From assembly GCF_002078875.1 (NCBI RefSeq), contig NC_034415.1, positions 25,445,413 to 25,509,412 on the forward strand: a DNA stretch of 64,000 bases, written 5' to 3'. The notes beneath the pieces were generated by a model, which searched no databases, was not told the origin of the DNA, and worked only from the letters and a program-made list of their open reading frames with translations. Shown here in pieces: positions 20,356-32,700 of this stretch (positions are counted from its first letter, which is position 1; each line of letters opens with the position of its first letter). This stretch comes from Numida meleagris. Lineage: Eukaryota > Chordata > Aves > Galliformes > Numididae. The position numbers and the translations under genes are program-made.

Positions 20356-23300
20356 CGATCTGCCTCCACCTGTGGGACCCCTATGGAGAGCTCTTCAGTC
20401 ACGCTGCTCTCCAGTCATGAAAGAGATCGCTATGGCTCAAGGTTGGTAGGCTTAAGAAAAAAAATCCAGCCCTGCAAATGCATTCGATTAACATTCTGGG
20501 TACGGACTCACTGCTGACTTACGTGACCAATGTTTAGATTACGCTTTCTTATTTTCCAAGTGTGTTCTAAGTCATGATTTAATCCTCACGGCCTGATGAA
20601 GTCCGTTGGCATCCTCTTCCTCTACTGGTGGAAGAGAAGTCTGTAGGAAAGAGTAACATCTTTTATTAGATGCCGTCGATTTCAGATTTATTGAGAGGAA
20701 GGGATCTTGTCAACTTGTGCTGAGCTAACTACTGAAGACATGCTAGGAGCAACGGAGGAACTGATGGTAATCCCAGATGGTGAGAAACAGAAGAGAATGC
20801 TTGAATGCTTTACAGCTCAGTTACCAATGCTCTGTAACTGTCCTGAATAAAGGGAATTCAAATTTAGCAATATACGAGGGTAGCACTTGGACACAGCAGC
20901 TAACAAAACTATGACAGTGAGGTGTGCCGGTCCTGAAGTTTTTTACAGAGTTCTCTGACAGCATTTGTCTTGAGACTGCTTGAAAGCCTGTATGCTTAGC
21001 GAAGGAATGGACGTGTCGTTCAACCTGACAGTCCCAGCTGCAAAAATTTTTCATGCGTTGTTATTTGAAGAAAAGTTTCAGGGAGAAGCACAGCAGCCCC
21101 TGTCTAATTAAGAATAGGAAAAGTAGAGTGAGTCTTCCCAGCTGGGGCATCGGGAGATGCAAGGAGACCAGGGAAGGAAAGGAGCTGAAGGAAGGAGCGA
21201 TACCCTCAAGATCTGCCTTTGGGTTGCTTGGAGTTCACAGCTGTGTAGTTGCCAGTCTGATATGACATGCTTACTGCTTATCTGACTGTGTTACTTTACA
21301 AAAGTTCATTACTTTGGACAAAATGCATCCTACGTGTGTACCCTGAGGTATCTCTGGACATGAATAGCCTCTGTGTTACAGAAGAGACATTCTGGAGCAG
21401 AAACGACTGTTTGGGTAAGTGACTTTTGCTAAGTTTGGTGCTGTGACACTGAACAGATTTTCTTTTTGGGTTGATTCTGAAATTGCCTGGTAGCCTAAAA
21501 ATAGAGTTTGTTGGAACTTTGCAATGGTTTCTGCAGAGGTATTACTGTAGGAGTCTGTGGTTAATTTGTCTTTAGCTGAATATACTTTAAAGATTTTCTT
21601 CATAGAACTGTTTTCAAGCCAGTCCTGTGTTTTACAGCTCGCTTACTATTTTAATGGTAAATGTAGCATTAAACAGCTGTATTGTTCTGGTGGAAGTTAT
21701 GTGTGCTGCCAGTCTAAGAAGTATCTCTCTGGCTTGTTGAAATTGGAGGTTCCCAGATCTCAGAACTCTTTGCAAAACGTCCCTTGCCAGCCTGACTTTG
21801 TTTTCTTTGTTATATCTTCTCAGCTTCAATTATTACATGTACACTTAGAGACTGCTGGAAGTGAAAGTTCGTTATGTTAGCACCAGGTCTTCAATGTGCT
21901 CATATGTTTCACTTGAGAGAAAGGAGTGTCTTTCTCATCTTTTGTTAGAAAGGATAGCAGGATGTTACAAGGGAAGCTCTGAATGAGCTCAAACTTAACT
22001 GTTCGTAAGTCTTTGCTAAATAATGACAAAATATGTGAAATCAGGACAAAATTTAATTACAATCCTCCACTATTACATAGTACTTAAGCGCAGAAGGAGC
22101 TGTATGAAAACTGGCATTCCAGTAGCGAGAAGAAATTCCTTTGCAGTTGTTGCATGAATAGGAGCGTGTCTCTATGAAACACAGCTCATTGGTTTGGAAG
22201 GGAAGAAGCCTGCTTTCCTCACTGATGTTAATGGTTTGGGATTAGGCAACAAGTACAGCTGGATCTCATGATGATAAGAAGAGGCTTCTGTCCTGTCTGC
22301 CAAGTAAACACTGACGCTCTCCACAGGCTGCAGGGCAAGTGTTTCTTGTGGACTTGAAATATGTTACCTGAAAAGGCAAGAAATCCAATGATACCATCTT
22401 GCAGGAAATCACACCACCAAGTGGAGACAAAGAGGTAGATTTCTAGTGAGAACTATCCTGTCACTGTACCTCTAAACATACCAAGCCCTGGCAAGAGGAA
22501 CATATTTACAAAGGTTTCCCCAGTTTTAAGTATTTGGTGGGCAAGATGCTTCTTGCTTTTAGTACAGCTGGCTGTTGTGGCAAAGAAAGTCTTCACTGCT
22601 TAAAGAAAGAGGATGTGAGATGTTGCAAAACCCAGCTTTTATATAGTATTGTGAAGAACTAATATAGCTTTTCTGTAATAGGTTTGTCTTTTCTTCCTTC
22701 CTTCCTTCCGTTTACTCCTTGTCCCACCCAGTCTCTTCCAGTTTCCTGCTTCTGCTTTATTTATAGCTAAATGTAATAGGTGGGATTTGAGGGGGTGCAA
22801 ACACACCTGAATTACTGGAAATCTTCTCATTTGTAGATATTGATGAAAGATGTTGTCTTCTGCAGAGGGATTAAAGACATTGGTGTAGTGAAGATCTTTG
22901 TAAAACCTCTGGGAAACACAGCTTCAATGGGCAGATAACAGAGTACGTGCATAAATGCATTTGAGGTCTCAGAGAGCAATGCAGCTTCACAGAAAATAAT
23001 AATTTTAACAAACACAAGGAGCGTGTGAGTCTATTCATGACCCCAGCTGGCAGATTCATGTAACGTACTTTTAGACATTGTCTGTGCTGTGGATTTTTGA
23101 TGTTTTCACAGCTTTTGGCCAGCTAGATAGGAGATTTGTGCTGGGATAACCTCCAAGGCAAAGCTTGCTGTCAGCAGTGATTTGCAAAGAGACGGCTTAC
23201 CTTGGTTTCAAGCTGGGATTACTCACGTACACTAGTAATCATAATTACAATATTTAGCTCTATTACAGTGCTTTTAAGATGGATATCTAACACACCTCAC

Positions 23301-26300
23301 AGGGGAAAGTAGGGGTATCATTAGCTCCTCAGCATGTATTAATTTTTACAACTGCTGCTAACTGTAGCGGAGCTAAGAGGGAAAACAGGAAGGTGAACAG
23401 ATCTTGTGGTGTTGATGTGCCTGCTCCAGCAAGGCCTGTTGTTGTTCTGGTGTCCAAAGGGAGCAGCAGCTGAACTGTGACTGTTTTTTCTTCAGCGAAA
23501 GCTTGAGTACCCGCTGTTCTCCCGAATACAAAAATGAAGGTTTGTACTGTTTCCCTTGAATGGAAGCAGCATGATGTGAGTGTGAAAAGAGTGGAACAGT
23601 GTGGTAAGGGAAACAACCAAAAGGAGAGAACGGCCGACTCCGGGGTCTGACCAGATCTGCTGCTTCTGTTTCACTGTGTGGTTTGTTTTCAGCTCTTCGA
23701 CTCAGGGCATCTCATGGGGCTCACAACACAGCTCCACAGCTCTGGGCTGAGAAAGAGAAACAATTCAGAGGGACTATGTTCTTCCTGAAACGGGCTTCAT
23801 AAGCTATGGGAAATGAAAGCCGAGGCTGAATTTTAAATCAAGCTGAGAGCGCTAAGATGCAGAAATGCAGAGTGAAGCTATTCAGTAAAATAAAATTTGG
23901 AACAGAGCCCTGAAAAGATCTTTAATTATGACTAATCCATTTTTAATATGTGTGGGTCTAGGTAATTTACTTTTAAAGATCATTTCTCTACTTAGGCTGG
24001 TTACAATTCTTTACTGTCATTTTAGATAAATGGCGTGCTGACATGTGAGCTCAGTATCAGATGAGCTGCAACGGCAGAATTAGTTCTGATGCTGGAGTGG
24101 CCCTGGCTGAGCTGCTGGTGGAGCAGGGAAACAATACAAACAGGATATTCAGTGCGGGGCTGCCGTGGCACCCCGAGGGACCCACCCCGAGGCAGGCACC
24201 TGAATGCACACTTTGTCCTTCAGCCAACTTAGCTGAGGAAACTCGACAGAGTAGCAGGCTGCAAGCTCTGCTTGTGCAGAGGCAAACATTTGGAGCAACT
24301 GACATGGAAAGTTCAGGTGTTCCTGATGAACTACTGAACAAGCCTGTGAGGCACCACCGTTTCACAGGGCAGCCTCTGGGTGCTTTTTTCCTATCCTCAG
24401 ATTGTCCAAGCCTTACTTGCTGATCCCTTCTTAGAAGTCCCTCTGATCCTGAGAAACAGAAACACTGAAGTTGCACTGCCCTGGTAAATAATACTCTCGG
24501 TGTCAGGGCTGTTGTGATACAAATCCAATCATTTTCACACTTTGCAGTCATTATAATGAAGGGAGCTGTGAATAGGAGAATGAATTAAAAGCAAACATGC
24601 AAGAGCCCGTGGAAACGAAAAGCACGGAGACTGTTCAGGCAGGTAGGAAACAAAACAGTGGATCCAACGCTGATGGGATACGCTCAGCATACAGACCACA
24701 GCAGTCTAGCTAAGGGCAGTGCTATGTGGCAGCAGTGCTTGTAGTAACATGCAGCGCTCTGAGGGTGAATGCTGTTTTCTCTAGCGCGTGTATCTGATAT
24801 CCAGTTGGCATCTCCTTGATGTAGGCTGCAATGTGGTGCAATGCGATAGAGCAGCAGGGAACTCCTTGCTGGCTTTTTGCCCTGTGTGCAGATTCCTTTT
24901 GAATTATGTTTTGACCTTTAAAGCAAGACCTGCTTCTTTAGCTTTCTGATTGCCTGAGTTCTGCATTGCGGCTTGAGAAACAGGGCTGGAAAGCCAGGGG
25001 ATTTTGTGAGCTCTTAGTGAAACACAGAGTAGGTAGGAAGGGTCCGCAGAGGGAGAACCACCAAGTGGACATGAGATGTGAGGGAGCGCTTCTCAGCAAC
25101 GCAGACCTGTGTGGTGCTAGGCTTAAATTAGCACAAAAGACTGGTTTATACTAAATGCTTGTCCACAGATCCTCTCCTGCTCCTAAGAGGCACCTCTCCC
25201 TCCGGATGGAAACAGTACCTCGTTTGTTCTCAGTGGTGTGGAAGCCTGAAGTTGTGCTCCTCCTGCCAGGGTTTTGTACTGGAGCACTGGAGGCACTTGG
25301 CACCAGCAGCCCCACACAGGAGTTTTGAGGTGGGGTAGCGAAAACCACTCTACTGACAGAAAATCTGGGACATTTAGGTAGAGGATCTGTGATGGAAGGA
25401 CGTCACACCCTTTCAGAGCTTTAACATTGCCATTGCTGCAGTTGTTTGAATGTTTCTCTGAGGTAGATTCTGTCACTTCTTGCAGATTATTAAATGTGAC
25501 CGAAGCTGAAGCTCAGCTCTGGGGTGGGAGGCAGCAGCTGTTCTGCGCTGGACAAAGGCCTCGTTGCTGCTTTTAGGGATCTGCAGGGGGTCTGCAGGAG
25601 AGGGATGAAGGTTCAAACACAAGGCTTACATTTTCAGAAATATCAAGAGGTTCTTCAAGGCTGTGAGAACCTAAAGCCTTAGATTTCTTCTGCCTCAACT
25701 GCCTGCTGGCACTGGTAGCCATGTTGTCCCTTTAATAATCCATTTGATCTGTCAATGATTCATCTGAAGCTCTTATCTTCACCAACAAGGTGCTTCAGGG
25801 CTGGGTTGCACACACCAGCCCTGTTTCTGTACCATGCTATCAGCTCCTCTTTCTACTCCTTCAGTGTGCCCAGCCTTTGATCTGTTACTGTATTGCAGTA
25901 GTAACTTCCTTGTTGTTTTATTTTGTTTTTATGCCGCATTACATTGTGCAAGGCCATAATCACTGCATGAATGCTGCAGTCTCTGCTGCCTATTTGCTGC
26001 TCTCCCAAGTACATCCATACATTAATGCGTGAAACCTACTCCAGTTCCCCACAGTTCTCAAGCAATCATAGTAGAAGTCACTTTCTGTCCTCCCGAGTCA
26101 CTTTATTTAATAAGAAGGCAATTTCTGCCAGATACCAGTATAGTCTGCATATAGCCTGGAGTTATAATATGGTTAATTCTTTCCTTCCTTCTCTCTGATG
26201 CATTTATCTTGCTGTTGCTTTTACAAAACTGTGGGGCAGGGGCTGTTTACTCCATCTGTACAGCAGCTGGTGTTGTGGGCCCTGCCTTGGCTGTGAATCC

Positions 26301-29300
26301 TGCTGTTACTGAGCAGTGATGAGTCCTGCCCAGCAGCAGAAAGTCTCCTTTTGCCGGTCAGGTTGGATCTTGTTTAATTTGAGGTTGGTTCTGTCAAAGC
26401 TAGACACCTCGATGGAAAAAAAAGGTGATCTGTGTGCATCAGGACTGATGGAACTTTGTTTTCTGTGTTTCACAGTTGTTTTGCTGTTCAGCTGAGAATC
26501 CTGCCTGATATTGTAGCCATCAGATAGGCCAGATAGTGAGACTTCCTTCCTGAGAAGAGGGGTCTCTGCTGCCCAACGAAGCTCAGAGCTTTTCTGGTAG
26601 CTGACTCATTCAGACATGTGGCTTCTTTCCACACAGGCTTTCTGGTGCCCAGTGGTTGGGCCCACACTGCAGCCTCTGTTGCGGCCTCACTGCATCTTTG
26701 AGGCTACTTCAACAAGATTTATTGGCTTATTTTCATTACATTTGTCATTGCTCAGTAGCTGTAAGACCTCTGCTCCGGTGTCAAATTTGTCTGGAGCTGG
26801 CAAACTGGTTAAGAAGTTACTGGCGCATGGGGCAGTAAGTGACAAACGCAGAAACAGCACAGTAGTTCATAACATATTTCCTTAAAATCAGGTAAATTCA
26901 TAGTAGTGTTGTAAGCAAGACCATGGCAGCATCTGAGCCATTTCTGCTCAAGATGTTGCTTAATCAGATGACCTAGTAAAGCCTTCCAAACTCGTAGGAT
27001 TTGGGGCAGAAACTGTGTAGCAAACACATGCCATCTCTCAGGGTATGGAGCAGTCGATTCCTGCTGTTGTGTTGTGGACCAGTTACTCAACTATTTCATC
27101 TCAAATATGGGCCTTGGCTGGGCTTTGGAGTGGAGGATATGCTTGCTGCACCTTGATCATGCAATACAGGGAATGCTGTGGCTACAGTATTTATCTCCTG
27201 GGGGGTCCAGCCAAGTGGCACAGCCCTAGCACCACGAGGTCTGACCGCAGTCAGCTGATCCTAACGCAGTTTAATAATACAAATCACTTTCCTTCCACAA
27301 GCCATGTTGGGTGTGTTTTATTTATGCCTGAAAACCTCTCCTCTCTCTCATGTTGTGATTCATGCAGAAGTGTTCATTAAGTTAAAAGCTCTGCCTTGGG
27401 TGTGGGCAGGAGAAGGGCTGCAGCTCAGCGGTAGAAACATATGAGATGTGGTCCAGGCTCCTGGAGGAGAACAAGGCAGGGAATGGAGATGTTAGTCTTG
27501 TGCCATTTCACAGATTCATAACTACTTATCCTTGACTGTATTTCAGGCCTGGCCTGCAGTTGCTAACTAGCAGTGTCCTGGGGCTTTCTGCCAGGCTTTA
27601 ATTGTCTCTTGGTATGATGGATGCTGGAAGTAAGAGCACTCTGGAGAGAGGTGGTGGTGTTTTGCTGCTGCTGCTGTTTTCCTAGGGCTTCCAATACAGC
27701 TCCTTCCTGATATTAGCCCTCTTGCGAAATGTGTAGGTGAGCCATTTATAAATGCACAGAAAGAACCCACATCTTGTGCTCACGTTTGAGGGTAATCCCC
27801 ACAAAGAGGGGAGAATCTGCACCAGACTGCAAAGCAGTTTCAGTAGCAGAGTTGAAAATAATCAATTTCTTCCGAGCTTCAGCATCTTTACACTGGGGTG
27901 GATATATGGTGGCAGAAGCCACCCCAGTGACTCTGTTTCCATGAAGCACAAGGGGTATTATCTACCTGCAAGCCAGTGTCAGGTTAGAGTTGACTGAAGG
28001 ATTGTTAGAGTTAACATCCCAAGCAGGATGAGACAGATACGGATGCACCCCAAATGAGACAGCAGGAGCCTAATTGCCATAACGAACAAAACTAATGCTA
28101 CTTGATTGCAGTGAGCAAAAGGGACCTTGCCTGTTAGCCGGAGTGGCTGACAGCTCCTGATGCGTGCGCTGGATCTGCAGGACACACTGCCCTCTCTTGG
28201 TCCTACACAAGCTCGGGATCTGAGCTGAGGAACTTGCTCTCTGCGAGTGTCCCAGTGGCTAAGGATGCCTGCTGCAGCCTTGTGGCAGAATCTCATTTGC
28301 AGTGCGATTTATGAAGTCAGACTGTGTTACAGACACTGTAGGCAATTCCAAGACTCCCTGCGTGACTTCGAGAGAGGGTTTATGTGAAGTTTCAGAACTG
28401 TAAGGAGTCAACTGTGAGAAAAATAACCTACTACTGGTTTACTGCAAGACAGATGATGTAAGAATCTGCAGCAATCTGCTATTTGGATTTTTGAACACAT
28501 GGTGGGAGACTTTCCTATAGTTCCTGCTATAGGTGAAAGTTCGATGCGAATGCTGGAAAATCATAATTGTATAAAAATCTCAGGGAATTTACGTTTCCAG
28601 TTGTTATGGAGTTGCAGGAGAAATCTAGGAACAGCAACTTGTTTGAAAGAGACATCACTCAATCTCAGTGGTGCCCTTTGGATCTGCAGAATGATTTGGA
28701 GTGAAGCTGAGCACTGGACTACTCAGTGCTGGTATTTTAATGCACGGGATGTGATGATTTCACATCCTCACTTTACTGCTATGTTGTGCTTGTTGCTGCC
28801 CTTGTGTGCAATTATTTTGGATTGGCAGTGTCTGACATTGTGTTTTTTATGTCCTGGAGAACCTCTTTAATCTGCACTATCTCCTGTCTGGGTTCATGTT
28901 ACAGTGAGATGGGGGGCTAGGAAAAATTAGTTGTTTTTCAGAGCGATTGTATATTTTTGTTTTGTCTTTTATCAAATGATTGTTGTCAACAAGGAAACCC
29001 AGTGTGACTTGGAAGGGTATGTTCTCACTGCACGTACTCTTGAAGGAGCAACAGATGGAACTAGTACTTGGGTCAGAGCGTCCCAGAATGGTGAGTGTCC
29101 TGAGGCTGCACAGCTTGATGGATATCTCTTTGTTTATACAAAAGCAAATGGAGCCACAAAGCTAGTCAAAAAATAATTTAAAAATGGATGGATGCTGTGA
29201 TCCCAAACATCTCACCTATCTAGTATCAGAGGAAGAGGTCTCCAAGTGATGCCTCCTCTTTGCTTGTCTTTGCCAGTTCCCTCTCCAAGAAATATATTGT

Positions 29301-29665
29301 GTATGCCTAATGCTTATCAGGGGTGGTTAGATGCCTCATTTGGCATTCTGAATCTTGAGGGGTCCTCTAGGTGCAAAGAGTCATTGGGTTAACCTGCAGC
29401 TGGTTACCTGACCAACTCCTGTTGTCCTATGACTGCTCAAATCTCCAGAAGTCAGATTATGGTGGGAGAAGTTGGGGTGGCAGGAAAGGGAACCTTTCCA
29501 GGAAAATAAATCAGCTTTGCCAGCATGGGAAGAAACAGCTTTTCTATGTCTGCATCTCCCCAGCCTCTGCTCTTCCATCCCTTCTTTGAGGGGGATGCAC
29601 ATGCCACCAGTGTGGTTTCTGAGGTCTTTTTTGGGAGTCTGCCATGCAGTGAATGCTCACGTGTC
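20356..29665. other. Intergenic, upstream of USP24
   Basis: I see no supported gene. Contents are a (TTCC)4 tract at 22694-22709, a CTG-rich patch at about 27664 and several open frames of 100-164 codons that resemble no protein known to me. A donor-like GTAAGT at about 21415 could belong to a divergent noncoding transcript, but nothing confirms that. Confidence 0.7.
22694..22709. repeat. (TTCC)4 simple repeat
   Basis: Four perfect TTCC units lie inside a longer T/C-rich tract. Confidence 0.9.
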
Positions 29666-29748
29666 GCACAGAATCATAGGGGTTGGAAAGGACCTCTGGA
29701 GATCACTCAGTCCAACTCCCTGCTAAAGCAGGTTCTCCAGAGTAGGTA
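29666..29748 (-). repeat. CR1 LINE 3'-end fragment
   Basis: Read on the minus strand this is a CR1 3' end. On the plus strand it shows CACAGAATCATAGG, GGTTGGAAAGGACCTCTGGA, TCCAACTCCCTGCTAAAGCA and the GGTTCTCCAGAGTAGGT block in the expected order. It is about 80 bp and strongly 5'-truncated. Confidence 0.88.
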
Positions 29749-32700
29749 TCAGTGGTCTGCTTCCTCTGTTGTGATTTTTGTGCTTCTGTGCAGGTGAGAA
29801 ACCAAAACCAGGCTCTGAAAGTGGAAAGTTTCTGACCTAGTGCCCAGACTTGCTTCTTTCCATGGCCTTGTAACCTTGCTGCTGGCAGTAAGCTGCTCTG
29901 TGCTGGTACTGTCTCACTGGGCTTACTCGAAGGAAAGGCGTTCTCCAAGCCTGACTTCACTCCAAATCTCCAGTTGGTATTTTTATGGTGATTTACACCT
30001 TTCTGAGGTAGAGCCTTTGAACCAGATTTTTCCTTAGAACTAAAATAAAAAGGGAAAGCTGGAAAAACAGCCAAAGGATTTTATTTTTTTCCAATGCAAC
30101 GAGCCAGGTTTTGAAGACGGGCTTGGATCGCTGCTGGCCAGCTGCACAAAATCCATTTACTTGTGGAGGTGGCTCCTTGCTGAGTAAGGCGGTGTGGGAG
30201 CGAGCAGCCCGTGCAGGCCCGCAGGTACCACGGGGAAGTCCGAGCGGGAGCATGTGAGTGCACATCGACAATTTGTCCTGCAGTTCTCATGCTTCAACTT
30301 GACCAAAACCATACCCTGACCTTGTAGCTACAGGCAAGATGGCTTAGCAACTGTTATTTATCCACTTACATTAGTCACTCTGTAATTAGAAGATAGAGAG
30401 ACGTGCATTTTATGTGGATCCAGGCTGCCTGGGAAGGAGGGATGCCCGATCGTATGCAGGCTGGGGCTGCAGCCACCAGGAGACACTGTTGGATAGCCTA
30501 TAACCGCTTCCCTGGGCTGACTGTTGGCTTTCTCTGCTATGTCTCAGCTTGATCCCCCAGCACTCCCTGCCCCAGCCTCCCTCCCTCCACCGTCCTCCGT
30601 TATGCTCTTTGTCCTTGGCACTCTTTGCTCTGGCACTGGTTTCTTTAGAACTGTTCTTTAGAACTGCAACACTGATTGGTCATTTTCCTTGGGCAATTTT
30701 ATCGTGCAGGGTCACTGAGCTGCAGTATCTTGCCTTTCATTCTGTTTCTCCTCCCCAGGGACAGGTAGCCAACACACCAGTTTTCTGGGAGCATGTCAAG
30801 GACCCACATGGAGCTGCAGCACTTGGCAGGCCTGGGACAGGAGACATAAGCCAGATACAACCTGCCCTGAAGTTTGGGAGTACTCGGGGTAGAGATTTGG
30901 GTTAAGGCCTGTTTGGGAGATTAAGTTCAGTCTGGGTTCAGACTGCTCCAGTTCCCCATCATAAGAAATGTCCTATCTCTATTTCCTGTAATAAGTGTAG
31001 AGTGTAAGTTCATGGCTTTTGAAGTTAATCCTCTGGTACTTTGTGTAATAATAAAGAAACATCATTGCTTGCTTGAGATTTTTTTTAAAAAAACAAACTT
31101 GACAGGTTCCTTTCTTAGAAGGAAAGAAACATTCCTTAAGGAGCCTGAATAGGTGGGCTTATGAGGGTTGTGTTCCTGCAGATTTCCTTCTGAGAAAGGC
31201 AAGTTGAATAACTTGTGTGTAAAAAAAAAAAAGGCCATTCCTTAGGGATGAGGCAGTGCAGGAGACATCTTCTGTGAGCACTGTCTGAGCATTTTGTGTT
31301 CTGGGGTTTTTGCTTCTTACAAAGAGAGGGCTTCCTTAGATCCAAGCTTGGATGCACAAAATCAGTCTTGACCGATTCTCTGTGGTTAAAGCAACAGTTC
31401 ATGCTTCCCCTGGGGCCTGCTTGGGTACTGTCTGCTTCAGCCTCAGTTTCTCTAGACTCTTGGAGACACTTTGCAAAGTGATGGAGAATTTGACCCTGCT
31501 TCAGGCAGCACGGAGATATTTTGTGGAGTCTTGTTCTGAATCTGAAGATACGTGGTCTATGAGGAGCTTTCGGATGATTTTTCTTTTTGGATCCTCCACG
31601 GTACAAGTTGCATTCTGATTTGCAGCATTGCCTGAAGATCAGGCAGAGATGTTGTTATCATCTACTAACGTGTCCTTCAGTGCCTTGGGCTCATGGAGTT
31701 TAGCCCAGTTGAGGATTGTGTCCATTTTGCACACTCAGGACTTTCTTTTATGTAATGATAATAGAAATAACTTCACCAAGTGCTAATAACACACCAGACA
31801 GAAGCTCATACTTGGGCTTTGGAGGAGACTAGCGTGTGGAAGAGCCCTGTGTGTTGTGGTCAGCCTAACAGACACCTGTGTGACAGGGAGACGCTTTCCT
31901 TTCTATGAGGAGATGAAGTGCCCGTAACAGTGACAGTGGGAGAATTTAGCTGGTCAGCTCACGAGCGCTTCCATACTTGAAGTGTTTAAAATAAAGATGA
32001 GGATGATTTTAGAAGTGAGGAGTACAAGTGGCCTGGCCGTTGAGCGGTGCTTTGGGAGAGAAGTTGTGTAGGCAGCACCCCCAGGCAATGTGCTGGGAGG
32101 TGGGAGGCTGTGCTGCTGATACTTACTGTTAGCAGCAAGTGCCCGTGTTTCAGGCTAACTACACTGCTTGTGATTGACTGGAATGCCAGAGAAGGCTCAA
32201 ATTCAGTCTGACTCCTCAAAGAGGTAATAATAATAATAAATGGCTGAGATGAAAATGATAATTCATTAGTGTTTTAGATTCTTTCTGGTGCCTGTGATGG
32301 CTTCATTTCCCTGTTGATGGCAGAAGCATTTCTGTAATCTCGAGTGTGCTGGAATATTCTTGGAACATTTCTTTCCTGAAGAGCATTCTCATTAAAGAGG
32401 CTGCTTCAACTCACTGGAAATGAAACTTTCCTGCGGAGCCCCCGACTTCACGTCCATATGGCAGCCTGGGAATTGCTGGAGAGAAGAGGAAGGTGCTGAA
32501 ACTGTGGAGCACAGGCAACCCTCTGCTCATTTTTCAAGAAATGCCTTTTGTTGGAGATACTCTTGCAAGTATCTCTGTAAACATGCGTAGTGCGGACAGG
32601 AGGAGAGAGCGGGGCCTTGTGGGTGGGATCTGGTGCAGAGGAGCAGGAGGACGCCAGTGATCTGCTCTCAAGGTGCAAGCACATGGGAGCTCAGCTCCTT

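Noticed and set aside
19140..20517. Several overlapping long open frames (up to 208 codons) on both strands across the CpG island
   Set aside because: GC-rich DNA has few stop codons. The frames overlap USP24 exon 1 in antisense, are Ala/Arg/Pro-rich and contain no domain I recognise.
24057..24551. 164-codon minus-strand open frame
   Set aside because: There is no recognisable protein similarity, and a 120-codon frame overlaps it on the other strand. Probably chance.
28186..28200. CTCF-like word ACTGCCCTCTCTTGG (and AGAGGGCAGA near 16568)
   Set aside because: Each differs from the consensus at two positions, and matches of this quality are common by chance. No pair or boundary context is visible.
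31136..31606. 156-codon minus-strand open frame
   Set aside because: The composition looks like translated noncoding DNA, and no motif was recognised.
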